Below are positions 1-9,337 of a DNA stretch of 64,000 nt, one piece after another. The stretch spans positions 1-64,000 of the forward strand of contig NZ_JARHTP010000024.1 of the NCBI RefSeq assembly GCF_029223485.1, in the 5' to 3' direction. This DNA is from Streptomyces coacervatus. GTDB lineage: Bacteria; Actinomycetota; Actinomycetes; Streptomycetales; Streptomycetaceae. A model generated the notes under the pieces. It saw nothing but the letters and a program-made list of their open reading frames with translations, had not been told where the DNA came from and did not search any database. The stretch's first letter is position 1, and every line of letters begins with the position of its first letter. The translations under genes and the position numbers were made by a program.

Positions 1-1
1 G

Positions 2-349
2 AGGGGCATAAAGCCCCTTTGGGAATTCCTGGCGGAATTCCTCGCCCCGGAATTCGCCTGGCGGCGAATTCTCTGTGGGTTTATGCCGGGCCGCTGGCGC
101 GGCCCTTGGTTTGGCGCGTGAATTTGCCTGGCGGCAAATTCTGGGTTGTGGGTGGGGAGTTTGGGTTTATGTATTTTGCCTGGCGGCAAAATTGTTGTTT
201 GGTTTTTGGTTGGGCCGCTGGCGCGGCCTTTTATTGGGTTTTTCGTGGTGTGGGCTTTCGGAGCGCTGGCGCGCTCCGGTAGTTCTTTTTCTTAGAATTC
301 GCCTGGCGGCGAATTCTCTGTGGTTTATGCCGGGCCGCTGGCGCGGCCC
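2..349. repeat. Array of hairpins with invariant TGGC loop
   Basis: Ten perfect or near-perfect inverted repeats occur within 350 bp. The first (2-18) has an ATAAA loop. The other nine all have the four-base loop TGGC: 22-41, 50-71, 88-105, 120-141, 173-192, 213-228, 259-278, 295-316 and 332-349. Arms are 6-10 bp and change in a paired way: GAATTCGCC/GGCGAATTC at 50 becomes GAATTTGCC/GGCAAATTC at 120. So pairing is conserved rather than sequence. The top strand between hairpins is rich in G and T. On the bottom strand the loop reads GCCA, a GNNA-type loop. No gene was found among them. They could be telomere- or origin-like folds, RNA structures or intergenic mobile repeats. Confidence 0.85.
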
Positions 350-354
350 TTGGT
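50..354 (+). repeat. 60-bp direct repeat carrying two hairpins
   Basis: The segments at 50-110 and 295-354 are identical except for one G. Each holds a GAATTCGCC hairpin followed by a GGGCCGC hairpin. The array therefore grew at least partly by duplicating a two-hairpin unit. Confidence 0.8.
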
Positions 355-419
355 GGTTGACGGTTTGTTGGATGTGGTGCGGCGTCATGTCGGGTGTGGT
401 GGCTGGGTGTTGGGGTGTT

Positions 420-732
420 GCGGGCCTGGTGGCCCGCGGGTGGGGCTGGCGCGCCTGTCGGCGCTTGGGTGCTCTGTATGTGGGTGTGGGGGCGAGGGCG
501 AGTGGCCGGCCTCCGTGGTGCTGAGCGTCGCTGTTGCGGAGGGGCTCATGGTGAGGGGCTCGGGCCGCTTGGAGATCGGCGGCCTCCTCGCTGGGGAGCG
601 GATCTGTCATCTCCGGGTTCGGCGTGCGGTACGAGGGGCTGCGCGGTGTCGACGAACGCGTCCGGCTCCTGCACCGTGCGCTCGGTCTGCTGGTGGGCCG
701 TCCTCTCGCTCACTGGAGGCTGGCGCCTCCAG
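420..732. repeat. Outlying members of the hairpin family
   Basis: Three more inverted repeats follow the dense array. 420-437 has GCGGGCC arms around TGGT. 451-464 has GCGCC arms around TGTC. 713-732 has CTGGAGGC arms around TGGC. The last lies inside the candidate gene at 607-918. The stretch 350-606 holds no other supported feature; its top strand is strongly G/T-rich. Confidence 0.6.
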
Positions 733-918
733 GTGCGTGAGGGCCACCGTCTGTCCATTCGTGTCCGGGGCAGCGGTGGTGGCCGTCTCCGTCGAGGTGA
801 TCGTCTTCTTCTTGGTGCTGTCGCCGGTCTCGTTGGCGGTCGTCTCCTCGATCGTCTTGGCGGAGGCCGTGCGCTCGGTCGTCTCCTTCAAGGCCTTGGT
901 GACGATGGGCTTGCCCAC
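607..918 (-). CDS. Small Thr/Lys/Glu-rich hypothetical protein
   Basis: A 103-residue frame. Its first 65 or so codons have strong G/C third positions and encode a low-complexity polar chain (MGKPIVTKALKETTERT at the start, then a run of three lysines). The rest turns Arg/Pro-rich and contains one of the TGGC hairpins, so the genuine reading may end early or be damaged. No domain is recognised. There is no signal peptide or membrane segment. It may be a real but degraded gene beside the hairpin array, or a chance frame; the first half is the only part I would defend. Confidence 0.35.
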   Translation of the reverse strand: MGKPIVTKALKETTERTASAKTIEETTANETGDSTKKKTITSTETATTAAPDTNGQTVALTHLEAPASSEREDGPPADRAHGAGAGRVRRHRAAPRTARRTRR

Positions 919-1132
919 AGCGGCGTCGGTCCTCGGGGGCGGCGCCGCCGTGCTCCTGGGGGTGCAGCCGCGGTCCGGGGCGGCGCGAGGTTGCCGGTGG
1001 AGTTGAGCGGCGCGGGGGTGCTGGTCGTGGTGTGCGTCTGCTCGGCCGGGTGGCCGACGGGGCTGGTTGGGGCGGCGGCGAGGTGTGGGCTTGGTGCTGA
1101 ACGTTCCTTCGTTCAGGGCGTGTTGTCGCAGT

Positions 1133-1604
1133 TCACGGTTCCTGTGGCTGGGGTCGTGGTGGTCGACCGTCGGGTTGCTCCTCGGGTGCTGGTGTCAATG
1201 GAGGCTGTCGGGAACTCGGTGCGAGGGCCGGTCCGTTGAGGTGTCGTTGGGCTGCGTCGGCGAGCGCGTCGTGGACGAGGAGGGCCTTCATGGACCGTTC
1301 CTGGTTCTCGATGCCTCGGCGGAATGTTGGGCGCGGCACCAGCTGTCGCTTGACCAGGGAAAATACCCAACTGGCCTGGAGGCAGGGGCCTCTGAATGAT
1401 CTTCAGAATTGGCTCACGGCCCCTGGGAGTGATAGCGCGTAGGTAATGATTGGTACCGAGGATCTCTCGCACCTCGACGGCGTCGGCTGCAACCGACGCG
1501 ACCGAGGGGCCGCGGTACTCGAGCACGACCCAAATCCCTGTCTGGACCACCAGGTGAAAGGAGTTCAGGACCCCCCGACGGTGGCGCCGTTGCATCGGCG
1601 CCAC
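1133..1604 (-). pseudogene. Possible frameshifted hypothetical gene
   Basis: Reading leftward from 1604, one frame gives a plausible chain (LVVQTGIWVVLEYRGPSV, then AVEVREILGTNHYLRAITP). It then degenerates into Arg/Pro-rich sequence. A second frame from about 1339 becomes the plausible one (RSMKALLVHDALADAAQRHL). Together they look like one gene of about 150 codons broken near 1360-1400. The family is not recognised. The region 919-1132 shows nothing supportable. Confidence 0.3.
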
Positions 1605-1606
1605 CG
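1579..1606. terminator. Ten-bp hairpin before the 1652 gene
   Basis: CGGTGGCGCC and GGCGCCACCG pair around an eight-base loop (1589-1596). It sits 45 bp before the next start codon and has no T run after it. It may be an intergenic terminator or an RNA element of the downstream leader. Confidence 0.45.
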
Positions 1607-1651
1607 CTTCGACCCCATCTGAACCAAAAATGACGAATAGTTAGGATAGGC

Positions 1652-2122
1652 GTGACCAATTCCAACGAGCCCTCGAGCTCGTCCCCCACCGGGACCGGGC
1701 CGTTCTTTCTTGTGGACGGCCGGCTGGTCCCCTGTACTCCCACGCAGGACGCCCCCGGTGTCCCGGCGGGCTCGACGTTCTCGGCCTCGTCGGCCGTGCC
1801 GCCGGGCCCGTTCATCGTCAACGGCGCCCTGCAGCCCTCCGAGCCGGCCCTGCCGGCGGCTGCGGTGTCCGTGCCGGTGCCCGGCTCCGCGCCGCTGGTC
1901 GTCCACGGCATCGTCCTGCCCCCGCCCTCGGAGGACACGGCGAGCACCCCGGCCAACGGCACGCCGAACACGGTGTCCTGGCCGTCCGTGGCGATCACGG
2001 CGATCGTCGCGGCGGTCGTCGTCACGTGCATGGTCCTGGGCAAGTCCACCGAGGCGACCGTCACGGGCGTCCTGCTGGTCGGCCTGCTGGCCAACCACGT
2101 CCGGACCTCGCTGGGCTCCTGA
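1652..2122 (+). CDS. Small two-pass membrane protein, function unknown
   Basis: A 156-residue protein from a GTG start, with AGGA five bases upstream. The first 110 residues are Pro/Ser/Ala-rich and look unstructured. They include two short repeats of the type 'GPFFLVDGRLVP' and 'GPFIVNGALQP', and a third near residue 75 (APLVVHGIVLP). Two hydrophobic helices follow (VAITAIVAAVVVTCMVLG and TGVLLVGLLANHV). A membrane-anchored protein with a low-complexity outer or inner tail is likely. The HTH gene at 2194 follows 71 bp later on the same strand, so the two may share a transcript. No family is recognised. Confidence 0.6.
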   Translation: MTNSNEPSSSSPTGTGPFFLVDGRLVPCTPTQDAPGVPAGSTFSASSAVPPGPFIVNGALQPSEPALPAAAVSVPVPGSAPLVVHGIVLPPPSEDTASTPANGTPNTVSWPSVAITAIVAAVVVTCMVLGKSTEATVTGVLLVGLLANHVRTSLGS

Positions 2123-2193
2123 CGTCTGGACCCCTTCGGCCGGGGCCCCTTGACGGGCCCCGGCCTTCGGGCCGGACAGGAAGGAGACCGGTG

Positions 2194-3207
2194 ATGGCCC
2201 GTACCTCCGACCCGCTGCCCCAGCGGGACGACCCGGTGATCAAGCTCGCACGGTTCCTGCGTGCCGCGCAGTCCGACGCCAGCACGATCGCCGAGTCCAT
2301 GACCTTGAAGAAGATCTCGCAGATGTCCGGGGTCTCGGAAGGCTCGCTGTCCAAGGCGCACAACGGCGATCCTCGCGTCTCGTGGCGGACCGTCGAGGGC
2401 TGGGTCCGCGCCTGCACCGGCGACCTCACGGGCGCGCGTCGCCTGTGGAACGAGGTGCGCGAGCTGCAGCAGGAGCAGGCCCCCGCCGACGCGGCCGCGC
2501 TGCAGGCCCGGGCGTTCGGCTACTGGGAGCGCACCCAGGGCCGAGCGGTCGTGCCGGGCCTGGAGACCGAGCCGCAGTTCCTCCTCGCCCTGACCGCACT
2601 GCGCACGTACACGGGCCTGTCGCTGCGCGAGTTGGCGCAGGCCACCGAGCGCATCGGTGTCCCCTACAGTCGCGCCACCCTCGGCGCCGTGCTGGCCGGG
2701 GAGCGCGCCATGACCTTCGAGCACCTGGCCGCGGTCCTGGCCGGCTGCGGCGTGCCCGTACGCCAACAGCAAGGCTGGGCGCGCACCTTCGCCGGCCTCG
2801 ACCCCGCGCGTGACGTGCGCACCGGCTGGATGCCGCGCTCCCTGCGCAGGTCCCGCCTGGTGGAACCGGCCGGCAAGCAGACCGAGGACGTCGTCTCCTC
2901 CCCCGCGCGCACGCGCTTCGCGTTCGTCCTCGAGCGGGCGCTGACCGAGGAGGGCGTGAGCATCAAGGAGTTCGCCCTGCGCGCCAGGATGGCCATGCCG
3001 CTCGTCGACCGCCTCTTCGCCGGCAAGTTCCTGCCCGCCCACATGCTCTCCCGGGCCAGCGAGGCGGCCATCGGGGCGAGCCCCCGCACCAGGAGGGAAC
3101 TCACCGTGCTGGCCCAGACGCTCGTACGCTCCCCCACCCCCGAGGAACGCCGGGACTGGGGCAGGTTCTGCCGCGAGAGCGGGATCGCCGAGCCCTGGGC
3201 CGGGTAA
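2194..3207 (+). CDS. Protein with three helix-turn-helix-like repeats
   Basis: 337 residues. The ATG at 2194 is preceded by AAGGAG seven bases away; a longer frame to the left lacks such a site. Three segments resemble XRE-type helix-turn-helix units: residues 36-75 (LKKISQMSGVSEGSLSKAHNG), about 140-185 (LSLRELAQATERIGVPYS), and about 255-295 (VSIKEFALRARMAMPLVDRL). Each has the pattern of a recognition helix followed by a conserved Gly/Ala turn. No enzyme domain is seen. It probably binds DNA as a streptomycete regulator. Its end is followed directly by a strong terminator, so it closes its transcription unit. Confidence 0.75.
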   Translation: MARTSDPLPQRDDPVIKLARFLRAAQSDASTIAESMTLKKISQMSGVSEGSLSKAHNGDPRVSWRTVEGWVRACTGDLTGARRLWNEVRELQQEQAPADAAALQARAFGYWERTQGRAVVPGLETEPQFLLALTALRTYTGLSLRELAQATERIGVPYSRATLGAVLAGERAMTFEHLAAVLAGCGVPVRQQQGWARTFAGLDPARDVRTGWMPRSLRRSRLVEPAGKQTEDVVSSPARTRFAFVLERALTEEGVSIKEFALRARMAMPLVDRLFAGKFLPAHMLSRASEAAIGASPRTRRELTVLAQTLVRSPTPEERRDWGRFCRESGIAEPWAG

Positions 3208-3224
3208 CCGGCCCGCTTCCCCAA

Positions 3225-3271
3225 GAGGGCGGGTACGAGGTGTTCGTCGGCCTCGTACCCGCCCTCCTTTT
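3225..3271 (+). terminator. Strong rho-independent-type terminator
   Basis: A perfect 16-bp stem (3225-3240 with 3251-3266) around a ten-base loop, followed by CTTTT. It begins 17 bp after the stop of the preceding helix-turn-helix gene. Confidence 0.85.
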
Positions 3272-6200
3272 GCTTCACTGCGGCACCTCAGGGCGCGGGC
3301 CCGTCCAAGAGCGGGATGTCCGGTCGGGCGGGGCCGGTCCCCCTGGGTCAGCTCGGACGCCACCAGCAGCACGGCATACCGCGCCTCGGCGGCGGCTCTG
3401 CAGTCCACCTCCGGGTCCGTCTGCTGCCCTCTGACGAACAGGGGTGCCGGTCACGGGCCTGGACCGGCCCGCGGAACACAGACACGCAAGCCCCTCGGCC
3501 GCGCCGCCGATCCCGTGCAGCACCCTCGCCGTCTCCACCTCGCCGAAGGCGGCGGCCCGGACGGTCGCGCACCACGCCGGCTCACCATGACCGCGGCGAA
3601 CCAGGAGCCCACCGTCTCCTCGCCCCGCCAGGGCTCCTGGGCCTCGTACCCTGCACGCGACGTGCACCTCCAGCGGCGTCGACGACCTCCAACGTCGAGG
3701 CCGTCGACACCGACACCGCCATGCCGCACAAGACCTCCGTGTCCTTGACCACCGCGGGCACCCTCACGGGCGGCAGCCGGTGCAACCACGCGGCCCCGTC
3801 CAGCTCTCCGAAGCCGCCCTCCGCCTCCAGTACGGCGGCGAGCGAGGAGCTCTCCCGGACCCCCGGGAACGACGACAGCACCGGGCGGACACCGGCAGGG
3901 CCCCCACAGCCTTCGCCACGGACACCGCCCCCAGTGCCCATGGTGAGGCCATGACGCCTCGGCGAGGCGTCACGGTACAGACGTCCTCGACACCCAGCAC
4001 ACGACGCAGCCCCGCCGCCGCACAAGCTCGACGGCCTCCCCGGCCGACTTGTGGCTGCTCTCCGCGGCCGACACGCTCCCCGTACGAGGGTCCCGTCCGG
4101 CGACGCCCGCGAACAGCGGTTCCCACCGTCATGACCCGGCTCAGAACGCGATCGGCACCATGACACGCCTCTCACGCCCCAAGGACCCCCAGCCCCTCGG
4201 GATGGCGATCTCCCCGCCGGGGGCATCCCCCGCTCGCCGTGTCGTCCTCGGCGCCTTCTGCCTCTCACCGAAAGTCACCTCAGTAAGCCCGCGGGCCCGC
4301 GGCTAGCGACAGCCCGATGATGGCCAGCCACGGGCCTCCAGGTCCTGCCCGCGCCGGCTCATCCGCATTCTTACGCTCAGACGCTCCACACGGTGCCCAA
4401 GATTCCCGAACAACGTTCCCTCCGAGGAACTCCCGGCGGAACTCGCAGATCCCCGATGTCTGTTCACATCACACACTCCGGGAAATCCAGCACCAATCGG
4501 GCCGGTTTTACCCGCACGCCGAAGAATTCGAAAATCCGCTGACCAAAGAATCCAGCTCTATGAGATGCTTCACCGGACGCGGTGTCCACCACCGGACCGA
4601 AGGCACCTTATCGTGACCACCCAGCGAGCATGATCATATACTCCGGAAGGCGATAATCAGAAACACCCGACACCGGATTTTTTCATCCTCGCAGACTTTA
4701 ACAGAACCAGTATATCTTTTCAAATGCAAATTTGCTATAAATGGAGGTGCTGGTGTGTACGGCGTCTCTGGTGTCCCGGCCGGGTGACGAGGAAAGGCCT
4801 GCACAACGACCGCGGACTCTGTGAAAGAACCGTCCATGCGACAGTGATCCCACTCCGGCCGACGCCGCAACTCCTGCAGTGCCCCAGATATGTCCGCGCC
4901 GCCCGTGGACCGTCGCAGCACCATGCCGAGGCGCCCTGATCCGGCGGCCCATTCCTGTCCGGGCGGCCGGCTGCCCGGCACGTACCGGTCGATCCGGGCA
5001 GCCGGATGCGCACTGCGCCAGGTCCCGCCGGGTATCCAGCAGCCTGCTGCGCACGGTCGTGTTCAAAAACCAGCGCACCGGCCACGTCCACCACTGCCGG
5101 CACAGCCCAGCCGCCGGCGCGGAACACTCCTCCAGGGAACGCTCCAGCGTCCTCTCCACGAGCTGTTGCCAACAGCCCTGCACGAGTGCGGGGATCGCCG
5201 CGGGCGCGGGTGAAATACCGGCCCCTGATGCCGAGCATCTCCAGCCCGCCTCAGGCCGCCAAAGGCACTGGGCCTCGAGCGCTTTCCAGTACGGCCCGGC
5301 CATCCACTGTCCCGCAGGATGAGGTCCAGGCAAGCCGCCCAACGAGCCTCATACAGCCGTTACATGCCTGGTGAAGCCGGCGCACCGGCAGTGCTCTGGC
5401 CCTCCCCCAGCCGGCCAACCGCGATGCGGCCGACAGGCACGGCAATCCACAACGTCATGGGCAGTCACCAACTGGGCGGAGCCGGGGACCGGCGCTGCAA
5501 CGGCCAGACACATCCGACCAGGCAGTCCCTTGTGAAGAATCCGTTGGCCAAGGCCCCAGGAGGGCCTCCAGATCAGGCGCAGAGCACGTTCCTCACAGAC
5601 AGCTGCCCCCTTGCTTTCGCCCGGACGCCGGCCACGCGGCAGGCCTCTCCACCAACCGATGAGCGGGCAATCCTCCGCAGTGGCGTGTGGGCGGGGCCAG
5701 AGAAAGACCCCGCCACACGCTCAGAGGCGCAGGTGAGGCTGCAACCAGCACCCACGCAATGCTTCCGTCACCCCGTCTGGACCAACAGATGAAGAATGAC
5801 GAACAGCCGGGCACAGGAAGGCCCCTCTGTAGGGGCCGACGACCGTGCCTGAAGCGACCATACGCGACTCGCTTCGTGTCCTCAGCATGGGCGAGGAACT
5901 CAACGAACCAGAAGCCAGCGAGACGCCGCGAGACAGATCTGAAGAATGAGTGGCTCTGACCTGCTCAGACACTGCGGCTGCCTGGAGTTGTTCAGTCAGA
6001 TCATGGAGTCAACTATTTCTGCATTGAGGCACAGTTGGCGCCTTTAGCGTGTGGGTGCTCCCACCTTGCCTTTCCCGTGCGATCGGCGCCAGCACTGCGC
6101 GGGAAGACGAGACAGCGCAAAAGAATGAGCGCCTCGAGGCCTCCCCAACGGATGCCAGGATGCCTACCGTTGAGGCCCGGGCGACGGCCGGGCCAAGCCG

Positions 6201-6340
6201 CCCTGGATCCCTACAGGCCCGCTCACAACCCCAGCTGCGCTCACGCCGCCGTCGCGGCTGCAGCAAGCCATACCGGCGGCAAAGCCGCATGGACCAAACC
6301 GCCCTCACCCGGCAGATTGGCTTGGGCCGACACCAGCCTC
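3272..6340. other. Three kilobases with no convincing gene
   Basis: Many open frames overlap here, but none holds a recognisable protein. They are Arg/Pro/Gly-rich and compete on both strands. Between about 3450 and 4130, three leftward frames in turn look mildly protein-like, as a decayed leftward gene might. An AT-rich pocket at about 4620-4745 stands out sharply from its surroundings and could be a promoter or foreign DNA. At 5952-5972 a leftward stub begins GTG TCT GAG CAG GTC; nearly the same 20 bases occur at 28663. Confidence 0.5.
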
Positions 6341-6343
6341 TTA

Positions 6344-7203
6344 GACGCCATTTCAGTTGGCGTGATCTTGCGGCAGTCTGGGGTGATGACTGATGCGCTT
6401 GTCGAGCGGATGGCGCCCGAAGAGTTATGGAAGTTGTTCCAGCGGGTGGTGCCGCCCGCACCGGTTCGCCCGCAGGGTGGAGGGCATCGCCGGCGAGGGG
6501 ACCGCGAGGTGCTGGCAGCGATCATCTTCGTGGCCACCTCGGGCTGCACCTGGAACCAACTCCCGCCAGGCTTCGGGCTGTCGGGGGTCACCGCCTTCCG
6601 TCGGTTCACCGAGTGGACCGAGGCCAGGGTGTGGGCCAAGCTCCACCGCCTGGTCCTGGACGAACTCGGTGCCCGGGGCGACCTGGACTGGTCACGGTGC
6701 GCGATCGACTCTGTCAGCGTCCGGGCCCTCAAAGGGGGCACCTGACAGGACCGAATCCGACCGACCGCGGCAAGAAGGGATCGAAAATCCACCTCATCGT
6801 CGACCGCCAGGGCCTGCCCCTGTCGATCGGCATCTCCGCAGCCAACGTCCACGACAGCCAGGCCCTCATCCCGCTGGTCCGCGGCATTCCGCCCATCCGT
6901 TCCCGTCGCGGCCCGCGACGTCGACGACCCGGCAAGCTGCATGGCGACAAGGGCTACGACTACCGCCGCCTGCGGCGATGGCTCGCTTCCCGAGGCATCC
7001 GGCACCGCCTCGCCCGAAAAGGCATCGAGTCATCCCGCCGCCTGGGCCGACATCGCTGGGTCGTGGAGCGGACCGTGTCGTGGCTGTCCGGGTGCCGACG
7101 CCTTCACCGCCGCTACGAGCGCAAGCCAGAACACTTCCTCGCCTTCACCGCCATTGCCGCGACCCTCATATGCCACCGCAGACTCACCAAGTGAAATGGC
7201 GTC
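6344..7203 (+). mobile_element. Complete IS5-family insertion sequence, 860 bp
   Basis: Inverted ends GACGCCATTTCAGTTGG (6344-6360) and its complement (7187-7203) match at 16 of 17 positions. TTA directly repeats on both sides (6341-6343 and 7204-7206), a three-base TNA target duplication of the kind made by IS1031/IS427-type members of IS5. The element carries a two-frame transposase. Clean ends and duplication point to a fairly recent insertion. Confidence 0.9.
6386..7194 (+). CDS. IS5-family transposase made by -1 frameshifting
   Basis: DDE transposase of the insertion sequence around it. The first frame (6386-6745) covers the N-terminal half and ends in SVRALKGGT. The second frame continues with LTGPNPTDRGKKGSK to 7194, through the catalytic C-terminal part (HGDKGYDYRR, RWVVERTVSWL). 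The shift falls at A-AAG-GGG-G around 6731-6738. Slipping back one base there gives KGGHLTGPNP, the usual junction of this family. The element at 46.3 kb has the same motif at the same place, which argues for programmed shifting rather than damage. The first-half aspartate lies in CAIDSVSVRALK. Confidence 0.85.
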
Positions 7204-7206
7204 TTA

Positions 7207-7777
7207 GGGCACCTGCCCGGCCCCGTCCTGGCAGCAGCCGCGGACCGTTTCGGTCGTTGACAGGCACGGCCGGAACGGATGGTTAACTGACCAAAGCCGG
7301 CGCGCCCCAGTGGTCCGCACCCTGTTGGGTCGACTCCCTTGCACCGGCGTTCTCCTGACCAGCTCCACCCGGGGCCCGGTTGATGAATCCGATGCAACCG
7401 GCTCGCGCTTACAGCAACGCACGCACGCCCGGTGCAGCAGGACTATTGGCGGGATATCTCTCCGTCCTGCACCTCATCAAAAACTTGGACCGCCGCTGAG
7501 GTCCCGGCCTCTCGAAAGTGACCTGAATTTACAGTTGCAATTCATGAAATCTCTCGCAGGCTCGATGTCACTGCGTTCGGAATATGGTCCGCAGCAGGTG
7601 TGACCCGCTGCGCAGAGCTCAGCACGAGCAGCAGTATGCAGTCCGCCAGCGGCTGCGGCAGCCGTGCCGGGACGACGCCCGGCGCACGCCGACACCGACA
7701 GCACTTGCCGGCCGGACGCAGCCGCCGCACCGGCGAACAGCGCGGACGCTGCAGAGGGATCTGCGTCGCTGATCCGC
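7207..7777. other. Gap between the IS and the DUF6207 gene
   Basis: About 570 bp without a supportable gene. A leftward frame at 7204-7422 has no recognisable content. The stretch 7470-7560 is less G+C-rich than its neighbours. Nothing else was seen. Confidence 0.4.
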
Positions 7778-7987
7778 CTAGGAACCGAGCGGCTGGCGCA
7801 GGTCCACGTAGCAGCGCAGCCGTACACCGGGCTGGCCGGGATCGCGCGTGACACGGTCTGCTTTCGCCGTCGCCCACTGCGCGGCGAGAGCATCCTGGAG
7901 GGCGAGCGCGGTCGCAGCGTCAGCGGCCGCGACGTCGACGACGACCAGCCCAGGCTCTTGTACATGCACTTCGTTGATCAGGTTCAT
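7778..7987 (-). CDS. DUF6207 family protein, first copy
   Basis: 69 residues from ATG 7987 (MNLINEVHVQEPGLVVVDV). The first half carries the family's hallmark EVHVxEPGLVVVDV and the second a WAT...DRVTRDPGQPGVRLRCYVDLRQP block. The family is common in streptomycetes and its function is unknown. A nearly identical copy lies at 26411-26695, with similarity continuing upstream of this ATG. An earlier in-frame ATG near 8035 (MLPHQRNPAR) is therefore a possible alternative start. The reading ends shortly after DLRQPLGS, where the other copy carries a 25-residue tail. Confidence 0.8.
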   Translation of the reverse strand: MNLINEVHVQEPGLVVVDVAAADAATALALQDALAAQWATAKADRVTRDPGQPGVRLRCYVDLRQPLGS

Positions 7988-8249
7988 GTACGGCACTACG
8001 TCCTGGCGGCGGGCAGGGTTGCGCTGATGCGGCAGCATCACCCGACCGAGTAGCGGCGTGCTGCAGTTCACATGCCCGGACGGCATCAACGGGGGAACAG
8101 GCATGGGCAGTTCGCTGTTCTTGTCTACGTGGCTGCGGAGGGGACAGTGTCCCCGGGCCTCACCTTCCGCCCATGGGGACGATCGTCCGGCTGAAGCCCC
8201 ATGGAGCCCTTCGCCGAGAGGCGACCGCCCTCCGCCGCCACCACCTGCG

Positions 8250-8287
8250 GCCCCGGCTGGCCTCCCCCGTCCAGCCGGGGCTTTCCT
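8250..8287. terminator. Hairpin terminator after the HNH gene, copy 1
   Basis: GCCCCGGCTGG (8250-8260) pairs with CCAGCCGGGGC (8271-8281) around CCTCCCCCGT; CTTTC follows on the top strand. An almost identical hairpin lies at 35261-35292, again just beyond the 3' end of a leftward HNH-type gene. Confidence 0.7.
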
Positions 8288-8318
8288 CTGCCCGGTTTCC
8301 GCGCCCATGTCGCGGCCG

Positions 8319-8996
8319 TTAGCGGGCGAGCGTCACCGTGATCGGCTCATCGGGACAGCGGCGCAGCGTTTCGGTGAGCGCGGCGCTCTCGGCGGGGTCG
8401 ACGGCCAGCCGGTAGCGGGTCTTGTCGGCCACCCAGTCGGTGGCGTACCGGCAGGCGTAGCCGGCCGAGGGCGGCATCCAGGTACTGGGGTCCTGGTCGG
8501 CCTTGGAGCGGTTGGAGGCGGCGGACACCGCGATCAGCGCGCGGGGGTCGTCGAGGTCGTTGGCGTACGCCTCGCGCTCCTTCGCCGTCCACGCGGACGC
8601 CCCGCTGTCCCACGCCTCGGCGAGCGGGACCAGGTGGTCGACGTCGAGCTGGCGGGCGCTGTCGAAGTACTGGTCGTCGTAGGGCGAGTACCAGCTGCCC
8701 CCGGTAAGAGCGCAGCGCGGCCCGACGCTGGGGGCTGTGACCGCTTCTTGGAGGAGGACCTCGGCGCAGGTGTTGCAGCCGTCGCGGTCTGCGTCGATCC
8801 AGTGCCGGAATTTGCTCCGCTCGTACCCCGCCCGGTCCTCCTCCTCAACCGGCAGCGCCCGCAGGGCGTCCCGGACAGGCAGGGTCACCGTCTCGCCGGA
8901 CACGGCCGCGGCGGCGGAGGCAGGAGCGGGGGTAAGCAGCGCGGCCAGGGCGCTGAGCACGGTGGCCGCCATGGCGAGGGTAGGGGCGTGTCGCAA
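8319..8996 (-). CDS. Secreted HNH-family (DUF1524/GmrSD-C-like) nuclease
   Basis: 225 residues from a TTG start, with GAAGGGA upstream. Residues 1-29 form a signal peptide (hydrophobic core MAATVLSALAALLTPAPASA). The mature part carries the HNH-type core DVDHLVPLAEAWDSGAS (about 125-141), an AYANDLDDPRALIAVSAASN strand-helix and the NRSKADQDPSTWMPP end. This is the arrangement seen in streptomycete 'HNH endonuclease family' proteins and in the C-terminal domain of GmrSD. Paired cysteines suit a protein that works outside the cell. A paralogue with long identical stretches is at 52543-53214. It may be a scavenging or competitive extracellular nuclease; the substrate is unproven. Confidence 0.85.
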   Translation of the reverse strand: MRHAPTLAMAATVLSALAALLTPAPASAAAAVSGETVTLPVRDALRALPVEEEDRAGYERSKFRHWIDADRDGCNTCAEVLLQEAVTAPSVGPRCALTGGSWYSPYDDQYFDSARQLDVDHLVPLAEAWDSGASAWTAKEREAYANDLDDPRALIAVSAASNRSKADQDPSTWMPPSAGYACRYATDWVADKTRYRLAVDPAESAALTETLRRCPDEPITVTLAR

Positions 8997-9337
8997 GACA
9001 GATCCCTTCGAAGATCACCAACTATCCGTGAACTTCGTAGTGGGTCCGGCTGCGGCCCGCCCGGCGTCCGCCTGCTGCTTCACCCGCAGAGGCGGTAAAT
9101 CACATCGGGAACGACGGCACTGAGGTCAGAGAGCATGCAGGTTTTCCCTTCCCGGGCGGCCGGCGCAGATCACCCCAGCAGCGCGGCGGATCCGACTGGC
9201 GACCAGCACCTCGCCTGCACGTGATGCACAAACCGGTGCCATCTGCTCGTTTGGCGTTGGCAGGAGCCTGGGCCTGGCTGTGCCGCGTACTGCACACTGT
9301 TTTCCACATGATCGGGGTCCGACGGTCGGGGGACGGC
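8997..9337. other. Intergenic region before the EACC1-caspase pair
   Basis: This stretch lies between the divergent HNH gene and the EACC1-caspase pair, so it should hold promoters for both. No clear operator or hairpin was recognised. Frames reading in from 9221 add a Trp/Leu-rich leader to the next gene that I do not believe is translated. Confidence 0.4.

Noticed and set aside
2..349. Hairpin array as a CRISPR array
   Set aside because: Units differ in sequence and spacing, with no constant repeat longer than the four-base loop and no cas genes nearby.
2..349. Hairpins as tRNA genes
   Set aside because: Single stems with four-base loops; no cloverleaf, anticodon arm or T-loop consensus.
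394..1239. Long rightward open frames over the hairpin region
   Set aside because: They are Gly/Arg/Trp-rich, cross the hairpins and lie opposite the better leftward frame at 607-918. High G+C alone keeps them open.
1414..3408. A 664-codon leftward frame
   Set aside because: It is the antisense shadow of the membrane-protein and HTH genes; composition is Arg/Gly/Ala-rich without any motif.
4698..5342. Overlapping leftward frames that might form a gene
   Set aside because: Competing frames are equally open, no ribosome site or domain is visible, and the longest ends in unlikely sequence inside the AT-rich pocket.
8058..9098. A 346-codon rightward frame
   Set aside because: It is the complement of the secreted HNH nuclease gene, whose signal peptide and motifs are clear.
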